Assembly: GCF_013626205.1 (NCBI RefSeq)
Contig: NZ_QHJE01000001.1
Span: 2,336,501-2,400,500 of the forward strand
Direction of reading: 5' to 3'
Source: Hyphomicrobium methylovorum
GTDB lineage: Bacteria > Pseudomonadota > Alphaproteobacteria > Rhizobiales > Hyphomicrobiaceae
DNA length: 64,000 bases
Under the pieces are notes generated by a model. The model had not been told where the DNA came from. It was given only the letters and a program-made list of their open reading frames with translations, and did no database searches. Below, one piece after another: positions 1-8,908 of this stretch. Position 1 is the stretch's first letter; every line of letters starts with the position of its first letter. The position numbers and the translations under genes were made by a program.

Positions 1-1
1 G

Positions 2-1297
2 GGTATCGCCGTGCTGACAACGCTCGGCCTGGCACAACCGACAGTGTTTTCCTGGATCCTGATCCTGCTCGGCCTCGGCATCGGCGGCTTCATCGGCGCG
101 AAAACTGCGCGCGAAATCCCGATGACGATGATGCCAGAGCTGATCGCGGCGTTTCACTCGCTCGTCGGTCTTGCGGCGGTGTTCGTTGCTGCCAGCGCCC
201 TTTATGCGCCGTCAGCTTTCGGCATTCTCGTCGATCCCGCTAATCCGGGTCTTGGGATCAAGGGCGGCAGCCTGTTCGAAATGGCGCTTGGTGTCGCGAT
301 CGGTGCGATCACGTTCACAGGCTCGGTCATTGCTTTTGCGAAACTTTCTGGCCGGATGTCGGGTAAGCCGATCCTGCTGCCGATGCGCCATGTGATCAAC
401 GGCATCGTGGCGCTGGTGCTGGCGACGATGATCTACCTCTTTATTCTTTCGGGCGGCTCGGCGTGGCTGTTCTGGCTGATCGTGCTGTTGTCGTTCACGT
501 TCGGTGTGCTGATCATCATCCCGATCGGTGGCGCGGATATGCCCGTCGTCATCTCGATGCTGAACTCGTATTCGGGATGGGCCGCGGCCGGTATCGGCTT
601 CACGCTTGGCAACATCGCGCTGATCATCACTGGCGCGCTCGTTGGTTCGTCCGGCGCCATTCTGTCGTACATCATGTGCAAGGGCATGAACCGCCAGTTT
701 CTGTCGGTGATTGCTGGCGGCTTCGGCGGTGAGACGGCTGCAGCGGGCGGCGGAGACGGCGAACAGAAGCCGGTCAAGCTCGGTTCGGCTGAAGACGCGG
801 CTTACGTTCTTCAGAACGCGGCGAAGGTCATCATCGTGCCGGGTTACGGCATGGCGGTTGCCCAGGCGCAGCACGCACTTCGCGAAATGGCGGATGCGCT
901 CAAGAAGGCGGGCGTCGAGGTCAAGTATGCCATCCATCCCGTTGCGGGACGTATGCCCGGCCACATGAACGTGCTTCTGGCCGAAGCAAACGTGCCTTAC
1001 GACGAAGTCTTCGAGCTTGAGGACATCAACAGCGAGTTCTCGCAGGCGGACGCAGTCTACGTGATTGGCGCGAACGACGTCGTCAATCCGGCTGCCGAAG
1101 ACGACAAGTCTTCGCCGATCTACGGCATGCCCGTGCTGCAGGTCTGGAAGGCCGGTACGGTGTTCTTCAACAAGCGCTCGCTCGCGTCCGGCTATGCCGG
1201 CATCGATAACCCCGTGTTCTACCGTGACAATACCGTCATGGTTCTCGGCGATGCCAAGAAAATGACGGAAGACATCGTTAAAGCCCTCAGCCACTAG
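2..1297 (+). CDS. pntB: NAD(P) transhydrogenase subunit beta, 5' end cut by window edge
   Basis: Membrane subunit of the proton-driven transhydrogenase, which transfers hydride from NADH to NADP+ in the inner membrane and supplies NADPH. The reading frame is open to the left edge, so about the first 30-40 residues of a protein that is normally near 460 residues are missing. The first half is a run of hydrophobic helices containing the family stretches GGADMPVV and NSYSGWAAA. The last ~170 residues form the soluble NADP(H)-binding domain III with the motif GYGMAVAQAQ, followed by GRMPGHMNVLLAEA and GANDVVNPAA. The alpha subunit gene is presumably just outside the window to the left. The identification is firm because the match to PntB runs through the whole visible length. 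Confidence 0.96.
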   Translation, partial: GIAVLTTLGLAQPTVFSWILILLGLGIGGFIGAKTAREIPMTMMPELIAAFHSLVGLAAVFVAASALYAPSAFGILVDPANPGLGIKGGSLFEMALGVAIGAITFTGSVIAFAKLSGRMSGKPILLPMRHVINGIVALVLATMIYLFILSGGSAWLFWLIVLLSFTFGVLIIIPIGGADMPVVISMLNSYSGWAAAGIGFTLGNIALIITGALVGSSGAILSYIMCKGMNRQFLSVIAGGFGGETAAAGGGDGEQKPVKLGSAEDAAYVLQNAAKVIIVPGYGMAVAQAQHALREMADALKKAGVEVKYAIHPVAGRMPGHMNVLLAEANVPYDEVFELEDINSEFSQADAVYVIGANDVVNPAAEDDKSSPIYGMPVLQVWKAGTVFFNKRSLASGYAGIDNPVFYRDNTVMVLGDAKKMTEDIVKALSH

Positions 1298-1323
1298 AAC
1301 GCGTGCCTGAGAGGCCGGGGCGC

Positions 1324-1367
1324 ATCTGCAACAGTCGGCGGCACATCGGTGTGCCACCGGCGCAGAT
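1324..1367 (+). terminator. Imperfect hairpin after pntB
   Basis: An outer stem (ATCTGC at 1324-1329 with GCAGAT at 1362-1367) encloses a longer inner stem (1334-1345 with 1350-1361, one mismatch and one G-U pair) capped by a TCGG loop, with a four-base bulge at 1330-1333. It lies 27 bases after the pntB stop. There is no T run, so it may be a 3'-end stabiliser or a weak terminator rather than a classic intrinsic one. Confidence 0.35.
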
Positions 1368-1418
1368 CGGAGACTGGTCTGATATAACCGGGGGCACACG
1401 GTATTTGAGGGGTTTTGC

Positions 1419-2804
1419 GTGTTGGCTCCCGTTGCGTCGGCGTCATTCGAAAACGATATTGAGCGCATCGAGATTCTCGCTGCGACGCCGGTTACCAGTT
1501 CGGCGCTGTTGGAACGCAACCTTCTTTGCATCTACGAGCACGCCGCGAATGCGCGGTTTGCGGACTACGACGTTGCGGGGATCGTAAAGTCTGCGCCTGC
1601 GCTCATGTATCGGTTGTTCGACTTGAGGGTCGGGCTGCGGGCCAAGCTAGCGCACTACGAAATGCTCGGGCTGATGACGCCTGCCGCGACGCAGGGCTTT
1701 CGCGATGTTTTCCGCGTGCTGCGTTACGTCTCGGACATGCTTGGCGAAATTGCCATCGGGCACCGGAGCGGGCGGGAGAGCAGTTATCTGCTGCGCGGTT
1801 TCACGGGTACGGAAAACAACACGCTCGTCAATTACGGATTCTATCGTAACGGCGCGCCGCTGGCGTTTCAGTCGGGTGACGTGATCCTCGTTCGCGGAAC
1901 GGCGCACAATAGCGCTGCCATCGCGCGCATCGGCGATGTCGACAGTCAGTTCAGTCACATCGGCATCGTTTACGTCGACGAAGCGGGCGACCACTGGATG
2001 GTCGAGAGCCTCATCGAGGACGGCGCCGTCATCAATCCGCTTTCGAAAGCGCTCGATCATCACATCATGCGGGCGGTGCTTTACCGCAATCGCGATGCGG
2101 ATCTTGCGGCGCGGGCGGCGAAATCGATTTTCGATTACGTCGCGGCATCGCATGAGCGCGGCGGAAAACGCATTCTGTATGACTTCTCGATGCGGACGGA
2201 TGCGACGCGCAATCTCTTCTGCTCGAAGCTTGTGCGGCTAGCCTACGAGCAAGGCAGTGGCGGGGCGTATATGCTGCCGACGTATCCGACGTCTATCTCG
2301 CGCAAGAACCGCGATTTCCTGGAGCGCGTCGGCGTCGAGACCGAGACCACGTTTGCTCCGGCTGACATCGATATGGAGTCCGGCTTCGATCTCGTCGCGG
2401 AATGGCAGGATTATCGCGGCACGGCGAACATCCGGCTCCAGGACTTCACGATGGACAAGCTGTTCGAGTGGATGGAGCGCTACAAATACCGCTTTGAAGA
2501 GACGCCTGCGATCAAGCTCGTCTCGGTGCTGGGGCGGTTCTCATCGTATTTCTCGGGCAAGGCGAAAGAGTTGCTGGCGTCGGTTTTCCCGCGCGTGCCG
2601 CCCAATATGCCAAGAAAGACCGTTGCCGTCGTCGCGATGCTGCATAAGACGGCCGAGCCGATCTATCACGAATTGCAGAACCTCAATGCTCAGTCCATTG
2701 CCGAGACCGGTTTGCCGTTGCACGGTCTCGACATTCTCTCGGCGCTCGAAATGATCCGGGAGCGTGAGGGTTCTCGCATCGGCTATCTCGTGCGCGATAT
2801 CTGA
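1419..2804 (+). CDS. Permuted papain-like (YiiX/NlpC-P60-type) amidohydrolase, 461 aa
   Basis: Likely a cysteine hydrolase of the circularly permuted NlpC/P60 (YiiX/YaeF-like) group, acting on peptide or lipid amide/ester bonds; the substrate cannot be told from sequence. The catalytic half shows GDVILVRG at about 153-160, the histidine in FSHIGIVY (H180), an acidic residue in WMVESL (E196) and the later cysteine in NLFCSK (C268). In the permuted fold the His precedes the Cys, as seen here. Residues 1-150 are a helical extension with no motif I recognise, and about 390-461 form another helical tail. There is no signal peptide. It starts at GTG with GAGGGG six bases upstream. The 3' end is 38 bases before the next hydrolase gene, suggesting co-transcription. 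Confidence 0.7.
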   Translation: MLAPVASASFENDIERIEILAATPVTSSALLERNLLCIYEHAANARFADYDVAGIVKSAPALMYRLFDLRVGLRAKLAHYEMLGLMTPAATQGFRDVFRVLRYVSDMLGEIAIGHRSGRESSYLLRGFTGTENNTLVNYGFYRNGAPLAFQSGDVILVRGTAHNSAAIARIGDVDSQFSHIGIVYVDEAGDHWMVESLIEDGAVINPLSKALDHHIMRAVLYRNRDADLAARAAKSIFDYVAASHERGGKRILYDFSMRTDATRNLFCSKLVRLAYEQGSGGAYMLPTYPTSISRKNRDFLERVGVETETTFAPADIDMESGFDLVAEWQDYRGTANIRLQDFTMDKLFEWMERYKYRFEETPAIKLVSVLGRFSSYFSGKAKELLASVFPRVPPNMPRKTVAVVAMLHKTAEPIYHELQNLNAQSIAETGLPLHGLDILSALEMIREREGSRIGYLVRDI

Positions 2805-2842
2805 ATCGGCAGACGCCATTGCTACAGTCGCTTGAGGGCGGT

Positions 2843-3646
2843 GTGCTGAAAATTCTCCTCATTGCAGTGGTTGCGCTGTATGCGCTTGCTGTCTCGGTCA
2901 TGTATCTGGCGCAGCGCCACTTCATTTATTTTCCGGACCCCACGCGGACCGCTCCGGCTGCTGCTGGGCTGCCTTCGGTCTCCGAAGAAATCCTCCAGAC
3001 GCCGGACGGCGAAAGCATCGTTGCGTGGTATGCGGCGGCACAGCCGGGCCAGCCGACGCTGCTTTACTTCCACGGCAACGGCGGCGCGCTGGAACTCAGG
3101 AACGAGCGCATCCGCAAATATCTCAACCGCGGCCGCGGCATGTTCATGATGTCCTATCGCGGCTTCAGCGGATCGACGGGCAGTCCGAGCGAACGCGCGA
3201 ACATTGCCGATGCAAAACTTGCCTACGATGCACTGGTGCGGAAGGGCATTCGTCCGGAAGACATCATCATCTATGGGGAATCGCTCGGCACGGGCGTGGC
3301 CGTGCAAGTTGCGAGCGAAAAGCCCGTCGGCGGCGTCATTCTCGACAGCCCGTTCACGTCGATCGCGGAACGGGCGCAGCAGCTTTACCCGTGGCTGCCA
3401 GTTGGGCTGTTGCTGCAGGATCGTTACGATTCGATCCGTTACATCGGTTCCGTGCACGCGCCGCTGCTGATCGTTCACGGCGATGCCGATGAGGTCGTTC
3501 CAGTCGATATGGGGCGCCGGTTGTTTGCGGCCGCGAATGAGCCGAAGCAGCTTGAGATCATTCGCGGAGCCGGCCACGACAACCACAGTGAGTTTGGATC
3601 GTTTGCACGCATCGACGCCTGGGTCGATGCGCTTCGGAAGAAATAG
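2843..3646 (+). CDS. Membrane-anchored alpha/beta hydrolase (BEM46/ABHD17-like)
   Basis: Predicted serine hydrolase, 267 residues. An N-terminal hydrophobic segment (about residues 5-22) should anchor it in the membrane with the catalytic domain outside or at the surface. Motifs in order: the oxyanion region LLYFHGNGG, the nucleophile elbow GESLGTG (Ser about 147), the acid in HGDADEVVP (Asp about 216) and the base in GAGHDNH (His about 245). This is the pattern of BEM46/ABHD17-type hydrolases; the substrate is unknown. I chose the GTG at 2843 over the TTG at 2819 because GAGG sits six bases upstream. A convergent terminator follows at 3680-3711. Confidence 0.75.
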   Translation: MLKILLIAVVALYALAVSVMYLAQRHFIYFPDPTRTAPAAAGLPSVSEEILQTPDGESIVAWYAAAQPGQPTLLYFHGNGGALELRNERIRKYLNRGRGMFMMSYRGFSGSTGSPSERANIADAKLAYDALVRKGIRPEDIIIYGESLGTGVAVQVASEKPVGGVILDSPFTSIAERAQQLYPWLPVGLLLQDRYDSIRYIGSVHAPLLIVHGDADEVVPVDMGRRLFAAANEPKQLEIIRGAGHDNHSEFGSFARIDAWVDALRKK

Positions 3647-3679
3647 CCACGCTCGCGACGGTGGCGAAGGCCCAAAGAG

Positions 3680-3711
3680 AAAGGGCCCGCGATAGCAATC
3701 GCGAGCCCTTT
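3680..3711. terminator. Bidirectional terminator between the hydrolase gene and rpsU
   Basis: An 11-base stem (GGGCCCGCGAT with ATCGCGAGCCC, one C-A mismatch) with an AGCA loop, flanked by AAA on the left and TTT on the right. It sits between two convergent genes and can serve both strands. Confidence 0.75.
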
Positions 3712-3735
3712 GAAACTTAACAATCCAGCAGAGGC

Positions 3736-4095
3736 TTAAAATCCGCCGCTGTTGCCGCCACGGAAACCGCCGCCCGTTCCGGCGCCAGCTTGACCGGCAC
3801 CAGCGCCAGCTCCGGCACCTGCGCCACCGCGCGGGCCGCCAGGACCGCCGCGACCACCCGGGCCGCCACGTGCCGCGGCGGGCTTGCTGGGCAGCAGGCC
3901 TTCACGCTGCAACTTCTTGCGGGCAAGCTTACGTGCGCGACGGATAGCCTCGGCCTTCTCACGCGCTCTTTTCTCCGAGGGCTTTTCGAAGTGACCGCGG
4001 AGCTTCATCTCGCGGAATACGCCCTCGCGCTGCAATTTCTTCTTAAGCGCCTTGAGTGCCTGATCGACATTGTTGTCGCGAACGAGAACCTGCAA
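3736..4095 (-). CDS. rpsU: 30S ribosomal protein S21 with a long glycine-rich tail
   Basis: Small-subunit ribosomal protein S21, needed for translation initiation in bacteria that carry it. Residues 1-70 match the family closely ([17 protein letters not shown] at the start, then the basic helix with [16 protein letters not shown]). Residues 71-119 are a low-complexity tail of Gly, Ala, Arg and Pro ending in [11 protein letters not shown]; the family is normally about 70 residues, so the tail is an addition. The start codon is TTG, fixed by the conserved first residues; GAGGAT lies just upstream (TATAGAGGATATAACTGC before the TTG). It lies downstream of the purEK terminator, so it probably has its own promoter. 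Confidence 0.93.
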   Translation of the reverse strand: MQVLVRDNNVDQALKALKKKLQREGVFREMKLRGHFEKPSEKRAREKAEAIRRARKLARKKLQREGLLPSKPAAARGGPGGRGGPGGPRGGAGAGAGAGAGQAGAGTGGGFRGGNSGGF

Positions 4096-4136
4096 GCAGT
4101 TATATCCTCTATAGAATTCCGAACTGTTGAATGCAC

Positions 4137-4170
4137 AAAAACACCAGCTCCGGTAGCTTCGCTGCCGGAG
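4137..4170 (-). terminator. Intrinsic terminator of the purEK operon
   Basis: Read on the minus strand, a ten-base stem (4161-4170 with 4148-4157, one wobble pair, three-base loop) is followed after six bases by a run of five T (4141-4137). It lies about 100 bases after the purK stop and before rpsU. Confidence 0.7.
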
Positions 4171-4266
4171 CCCGCGTTTAATTTCTGGGTTGTTCTAGCA
4201 AAGCTGCGCGGGATTGGCAATTGGTTACGGGCCGCCACAGGGTGCCGCGCTCAGCCTGCGGAGCCA

Positions 4267-5361
4267 TCATGCCGGGGCTGCCAGCAACAGGCGATTAACG
4301 TGGCCCATCTTGCGGCCCGGGCGGACCTCTTTCTTCCCATAGTGGTGAAGGAAAGTGCCCGGCTCAGCCACGATCGTTGGCCAATCCAGGATGTCATTGC
4401 CGATCAAGTTGATCATTTCTGCGCCAGCGGCCTTGAGTTCGGTGGAGCCCAGCGGCCATCCCGCGACGGCCCGAATGTGCTGTTCGAACTGCGAAGTCAT
4501 CGCGCCGTCGATCGTCCAATGCCCTGAATTATGAACGCGGGGTGCCATTTCGTTAACGAAGAGGCGGTCGCGCCCGGATTCATTCACGACGAAGAACTCG
4601 ATGGCAAATACGCCAACGTATCCGAGTTGCCCGGCGATCTTCTGGGCGATGACGATCGCTTCGGCGGCGACGTCAGGAGCGAGGCGGGCTGGCGCCACCG
4701 AGCGGTGAAGGATGTGGTCTCGGTGTTCGTTTTCGGTGACATCGTAGGCTGCGAAGGTGCCGTCGAGCGAGCGGGCGGCGATGACGGAAACTTCCGACCG
4801 GAAAGCTACGAACGATTCGAGGATGGACGGCTGGTTGCTCATCTTCTCCCAGGCAGCCTCGGCCTCGCTGGGCTCGAGAATTTTTGCCTGGCCTTTGCCG
4901 TCGTAACCGAAGCGCCGGGTCTTCAGAACTGCAGGGCAAGCGAAGCCCGCTTCGAGCGCTGCTTTCAACGATTTGAGGTCGTCAATCGCTGCGAAATTCG
5001 CCGTCGCGGCACCGAGTTTGCGCGCGAGGGATTTTTCGTTGATGCGGTCCTGCGCCGTTGCGAGCGCATTTGAATCCGGGCGCACCGGAATATGGCGCGC
5101 GAGAAAATCCACCGTCGCGGCGGGGATGTTTTCGAATTCGTATGTTGCGACGTCGATAGCTTTGGCGAAGGAGGCGAGTGCCGCTTCGTCGTTGTAGGCA
5201 GCGACAGTAAAAGCTGATGCAACTTCGAATGCGGGGCTATCAGCTTCGGGCGCGAAGATGTGCGTATGAAAGCCGAGGCGTGCCGCGGCCATTGCGAGCA
5301 TGCGCCCAAGCTGGCCACCGCCAAGGATGCCGATCGTTGCGCCGGGAGGAAGTGCGGTCAT
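4267..5361 (-). CDS. purK: 5-(carboxyamino)imidazole ribonucleotide synthase
   Basis: ATP-grasp enzyme of purine synthesis: it carboxylates AIR with bicarbonate and ATP to give N5-CAIR, which PurE then rearranges. 364 residues, normal for the family. The N-terminus carries the nucleotide-fold motif GILGGGQLGRMLA; later ATP-grasp elements include the FGYDGKGQ region and the stretch ending NEMAPRVHNSGHWT, where the family's metal-binding Glu and Asn lie. I chose the ATG at 5361 (MTALPPGATIGI) because the longer frame from 5430 would add 23 non-conserved residues overlapping purE; GAGG lies about eight bases upstream. It begins ten bases after the purE stop, so the two form an operon. Confidence 0.95.
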   Translation of the reverse strand: MTALPPGATIGILGGGQLGRMLAMAAARLGFHTHIFAPEADSPAFEVASAFTVAAYNDEAALASFAKAIDVATYEFENIPAATVDFLARHIPVRPDSNALATAQDRINEKSLARKLGAATANFAAIDDLKSLKAALEAGFACPAVLKTRRFGYDGKGQAKILEPSEAEAAWEKMSNQPSILESFVAFRSEVSVIAARSLDGTFAAYDVTENEHRDHILHRSVAPARLAPDVAAEAIVIAQKIAGQLGYVGVFAIEFFVVNESGRDRLFVNEMAPRVHNSGHWTIDGAMTSQFEQHIRAVAGWPLGSTELKAAGAEMINLIGNDILDWPTIVAEPGTFLHHYGKKEVRPGRKMGHVNRLLLAAPA

Positions 5362-5371
5362 TGCCAATGCC

Positions 5372-5866
5372 TCAACCGCGGACTGGCGCTTCGGCGACGC
5401 CGGCAGAATGACTGCGCCGCCAATCTTCAAGGCGCGCGAACAATGCAGCGTCCGACAGGGCTAGGATCTGGACTGCGAGCAGGGCGGCGTTCTTGGCGCC
5501 CGCATCACCGATCGCGAGTGTGCCGACCGGAATGCCCGCCGGCATTTGCACGATCGAATACAGGCTGTCCTGTCCCTTCAAGGCTTTGCTTTCAATGGGA
5601 ACGCCCAAAACGGGGAGGGTTGTCATGGATGCTGTCATGCCGGGCAAATGCGCTGCGCCGCCTGCGCCTGCGATGATGACTTTATAGCCCGCGTCTTTCG
5701 CGCCCTTGGCGAAGGTGTAAAGCCGTTCTGGTGTGCGGTGAGCAGAAACGATCTTCGAATCGAATGGAACGCTGAGCTCTTCGAGGATGTCGGCAGCATG
5801 CTTCATCGTCGGCCAGTCGGACTGGCTACCCATGATGATGCCGACAACCGGCGCGCCTGACGTCAT
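5372..5866 (-). CDS. purE: 5-(carboxyamino)imidazole ribonucleotide mutase
   Basis: Class I PurE converts N5-CAIR to 4-carboxy-AIR in purine synthesis, directly downstream of the PurK reaction. 164 residues. The family signatures are visible: [10 protein letters not shown] near the N-terminus (phosphate binding), SAHRTPERL with the catalytic His, and [11 protein letters not shown]. The ATG at 5866 matches the conserved start better than the upstream ATG at 5956, which adds 30 non-conserved residues; AGGA lies about ten bases upstream. First gene of the purEK operon. Confidence 0.95.
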   Translation of the reverse strand: MTSGAPVVGIIMGSQSDWPTMKHAADILEELSVPFDSKIVSAHRTPERLYTFAKGAKDAGYKVIIAGAGGAAHLPGMTASMTTLPVLGVPIESKALKGQDSLYSIVQMPAGIPVGTLAIGDAGAKNAALLAVQILALSDAALFARLEDWRRSHSAGVAEAPVRG

Positions 5867-6010
5867 GTGATGGGATCCTGCGTGGCGGCCGCGTGAATTG
5901 CCAGCCCACTCTAAAAATGGAACGTCGTCGGTACAAGAGGTGGGGGCTATTTTCAAGGATATTTGGGCGTAATACCTGGTGCTTATAGCCAGGATCCCCT
6001 GCGGAACCTT

Positions 6011-7831
6011 CTATAACTCGCCTGCCGGTGGGGCTGTGGGCCGGGAGCCGTCCGCCAGGAGGCGCTGGACCGTCTCGAGGGTATCGGCTTCGGCCACCGG
6101 TTTGTCACGTCGGATACGATGAATGCGGGGAAAGCGCATGGCGACGCCGGATTTATGCCGAGTGGACGCCTGGACGGCATCGAAGGCCACTTCCAAAACG
6201 ATGCCCGGTTCCACCGCGCGCACCGGACCGAATGTTTCGGTTGTGTGGGTTCTGATCCAGCGATCGAGTTCGAGCAGCTCTTCGTCGGTGAAGCCCGAAT
6301 AGGCTTTGCCGACCGGCACCAGTTCTCGTTCGCCATCGTCGCTGTCACGCCAAACGCCAAATGTGTAGTCGGAATAGAATGATGATCGTTTGCCAGAGCC
6401 GCGCTGGGCGTACATCAGTACGCAATCGAGCGTCAGGGCCGCGCGCTTCCACTTGAACCATTTGCCTTTGATGCGGCCTGCTTGATAGGCGCTGTCCCGG
6501 CGCTTGAGCATCAGCCCTTCGATGCCCTCTTCACGAGACGACGCCCAGAGCTTTCCGAGATCGTCGAATGTTTCGAAGAGGACGAGGGGAGATACGTCCG
6601 TCAGCGGTGGATGATGATGAGCGTGCCAGGATTCGAGCCGTGCGCGCCGTTCGCCGAAGGGGAGTGTGCGCAGATCTTCTGCGCCGTCGAACAACAGATC
6701 GTAGAGGCGGACGTGCGGCGGGAAAGACGACATCATTTTCGCCGTCACCGTCTTGCGATTGAGACGCTGTTGCAGATCGTTGAAGGGTGCGATCTCACGG
6801 TCCCGCATAATGAGAAGCTCGCCGTCGACGACGCAATCGTGTCCGGCGAAGGCGCTGCGGATTTCCGGAAACGCGCCGGATATGTCATCGCCCTGACGGG
6901 AGAACATACGCACGCCACCGCTGCCGCGCGCTGCGATCTGAACGCGGATGCCATCCCATTTCCATTCGGCGACGAAGTCTTCCGGCATCATCCGCGGCCA
7001 GTCCTCATCTTCGACCGGGTGCGCCAGCATCACGGGGCGGAAGACGGGCTTGGCGCCGGGATCGGGGCGCACGGTCTTGCCGTCGAGCCATGCGAACAGT
7101 TCGAGGTACGGCGGTTCGAGCGCGTGCCAGATTTCCTCGATCTCCGAGACGTCGCGGCCGTAACATTCGGCAAGGGCGGTGCGTGCGAGCCGGGCTGACA
7201 CGCCGACACGCGGCGCGCCGCCGAGCAGCTTTAGCAACGCCCAGCGACCGGTGGCGTCCAGCCGGTCAAGCTGGCGGCCGAGGCGTTCGGTACGTTCGGC
7301 TGTGGTGCCTTCCGACATTTCCGCGATGACGTTTGCGAGAGAAAGACCAGGAGCCTCGTCTCCGGAATTGTGGCCGATCATATCGATTCCGACGGCTTGC
7401 TGTTCGTAGAGCGCGGGTCGTTCGGCCGGTGCGAGATCAAGCGTTAGTTGGGAGGCGTTGTCACCACGCGCCGCGGTGCCCCATGCACTCTCGTTCGCGG
7501 CGGACAGGGGAGATATTTGAGCTGCTGCAGACATATCGAACGAGAGACGCTCGCTCGGTGAATCCGGCCAGAGCAGCGCAACGGTTTCGGCGGTGTCGCC
7601 GACGTAATCGCGCGACAAGCGGTAGAGTACGGGGTCAATGAAGCGGCTGACGAGATCGGTCAGCATGCGCCGTAACGACAATCTGATTGGCACGCCGTCG
7701 GTTAGCGCGGCGAGTGCCCAGCCGCGATCGGGATCTGGCGCGGAACGGAAATAGCGGCCCAGCAACGCAATCTTGCGGTTTCGGCTTTGCGTGTAGACGA
7801 GGTTATCGAGAAGGCGAGCGAAGGCTTGCAT
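6011..7831 (-). CDS. ATP-dependent DNA ligase (exonuclease-associated type), with an internal insertion
   Basis: Seals nicks in DNA using ATP. Of the type usually found beside an MBL-fold exonuclease and annotated as cisplatin-damage-response ligase. An N-terminal helical domain (about residues 1-90) is followed by the nucleotidyltransferase core with the adenylated lysine in EWKWDGIR (Lys about 291), DGELL, and the GLMLKRRDSAY region; an OB domain follows with KGKWFKWK. Relatives are usually about 530-540 residues; this one is 606. The extra length is mainly a poorly conserved stretch at about residues 90-165 that contains IGHNSGDE. I chose the ATG at 7831, one base after the exonuclease stop, over the frame start at 7861. 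Confidence 0.9.
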   Translation of the reverse strand: MQAFARLLDNLVYTQSRNRKIALLGRYFRSAPDPDRGWALAALTDGVPIRLSLRRMLTDLVSRFIDPVLYRLSRDYVGDTAETVALLWPDSPSERLSFDMSAAAQISPLSAANESAWGTAARGDNASQLTLDLAPAERPALYEQQAVGIDMIGHNSGDEAPGLSLANVIAEMSEGTTAERTERLGRQLDRLDATGRWALLKLLGGAPRVGVSARLARTALAECYGRDVSEIEEIWHALEPPYLELFAWLDGKTVRPDPGAKPVFRPVMLAHPVEDEDWPRMMPEDFVAEWKWDGIRVQIAARGSGGVRMFSRQGDDISGAFPEIRSAFAGHDCVVDGELLIMRDREIAPFNDLQQRLNRKTVTAKMMSSFPPHVRLYDLLFDGAEDLRTLPFGERRARLESWHAHHHPPLTDVSPLVLFETFDDLGKLWASSREEGIEGLMLKRRDSAYQAGRIKGKWFKWKRAALTLDCVLMYAQRGSGKRSSFYSDYTFGVWRDSDDGERELVPVGKAYSGFTDEELLELDRWIRTHTTETFGPVRAVEPGIVLEVAFDAVQASTRHKSGVAMRFPRIHRIRRDKPVAEADTLETVQRLLADGSRPTAPPAGEL

Positions 7832-7832
7832 G

Positions 7833-8852
7833 TTATTCCGCCTCCTCCTCGCGGCCGACAAGGGCGAGTGCGCGCGCTTTGCGTCCGATGGAAGAGAGGT
7901 AGTGAACCAGCGCGTCGTCGCGGCCGTGTGTGACCCAGATTTCTTCGGCTTCCGTTTCGACGACCGTTTCGATCAGCTCCGGCCAATCGACGTGATCGGA
8001 TACGACGAGGGGTAACTCGACACCGTGTTGGCGCGCCCGGCCACGGACCCGCATCCAACCGCTCGCGAAGGCATTGACGGGGTCGCCGAAGCGACGGGAC
8101 CAACGGTCTCCCAGGGCCGACGGCGGGCACATCACGATGCCGCCGCGTATCGCCTTGGGGTCGGACTCGGAAACGGGGCGGACCTCTCCAAGGTCGATGC
8201 CGAGATTCTGATAAAGCTCCGTCAGGCCGACGACGGCTCCGTGCAGATAGATCGGCGCGTCGTATCCGGCATCTCGGATCACCCGGATCATGCGTTGGCA
8301 TTTGCCGAGGCTATAGGCGCCGATCAGGTGCGTGCGGTCGGGTTCGGCGGCCATCGAGTTCAAGAGCTTTTCGGCTTCGTGCTCTGCCTTTTCATGTCGG
8401 AAGACGGGGAGCGCGAACGTGGCCTCGGTTACGAAGACATCGCAGGGAACGAGCTCGAAGCCCGTGCACGTTGGGTCGAACGCGCGCTTGTAGTCGCCGG
8501 AAATCACCGCTCGGCGTCCGCCCCATTCGAGCACGACCTGCGCGGAGCCGAGAATGTGACCGGCGGGGGCCAAGCGGACAGTTACGCCATTGATGGTGAC
8601 TGGGGATCCGAGCGCCAGAGGCTGGAATGCACCGGCGCACTCGGGCCCATACCGCTTCTTCATGATGGCGATTGTTTCGGCCGTCGCCAACACGGACCCG
8701 TGTCCGGCGCGGGCGTGATCGCTATGGCCGTGGGTGATTACGGCCCGGTCAACGGACCGATGGGGGTCGATATAGAAGTCGCCGGGCTCGCAATAGAGCC
8801 CCGCTTCGGCCGGGTAGAGCCAGGTATCGACAGGGGGTGATACGGACGCCAT
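7833..8852 (-). CDS. Ligase-associated DNA-damage-response exonuclease (MBL fold)
   Basis: Metallo-beta-lactamase-fold nuclease of the SNM1/CPSF-like group that pairs with the ATP-dependent ligase in a predicted DNA end-processing and repair module. 339 residues. The metal motif HGHSDH is at 41-46 (His41, His43, Asp45, His46), preceded by AVIT; further elements are the GSAQV and ISGDYKRAFDP stretch and the closing WVTHGRDD. The stop overlaps the ligase ribosome-binding region (one base between stop and start), so the two are translationally coupled. The DEXH helicase that sometimes accompanies the pair is not in this window. Confidence 0.9.
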   Translation of the reverse strand: MASVSPPVDTWLYPAEAGLYCEPGDFYIDPHRSVDRAVITHGHSDHARAGHGSVLATAETIAIMKKRYGPECAGAFQPLALGSPVTINGVTVRLAPAGHILGSAQVVLEWGGRRAVISGDYKRAFDPTCTGFELVPCDVFVTEATFALPVFRHEKAEHEAEKLLNSMAAEPDRTHLIGAYSLGKCQRMIRVIRDAGYDAPIYLHGAVVGLTELYQNLGIDLGEVRPVSESDPKAIRGGIVMCPPSALGDRWSRRFGDPVNAFASGWMRVRGRARQHGVELPLVVSDHVDWPELIETVVETEAEEIWVTHGRDDALVHYLSSIGRKARALALVGREEEAE

Positions 8853-8908
8853 ACGGTTCTAACGTGCGAAGCGCGCAAACCGCTTCGTCCGGATCGCCGG
8901 GCGGGCGT

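Noticed and set aside
3790-4527. A 245-codon plus-strand frame across rpsU and the 3' end of purK
   Set aside because: It is antisense to both genes and to their terminator, with no protein-like pattern.
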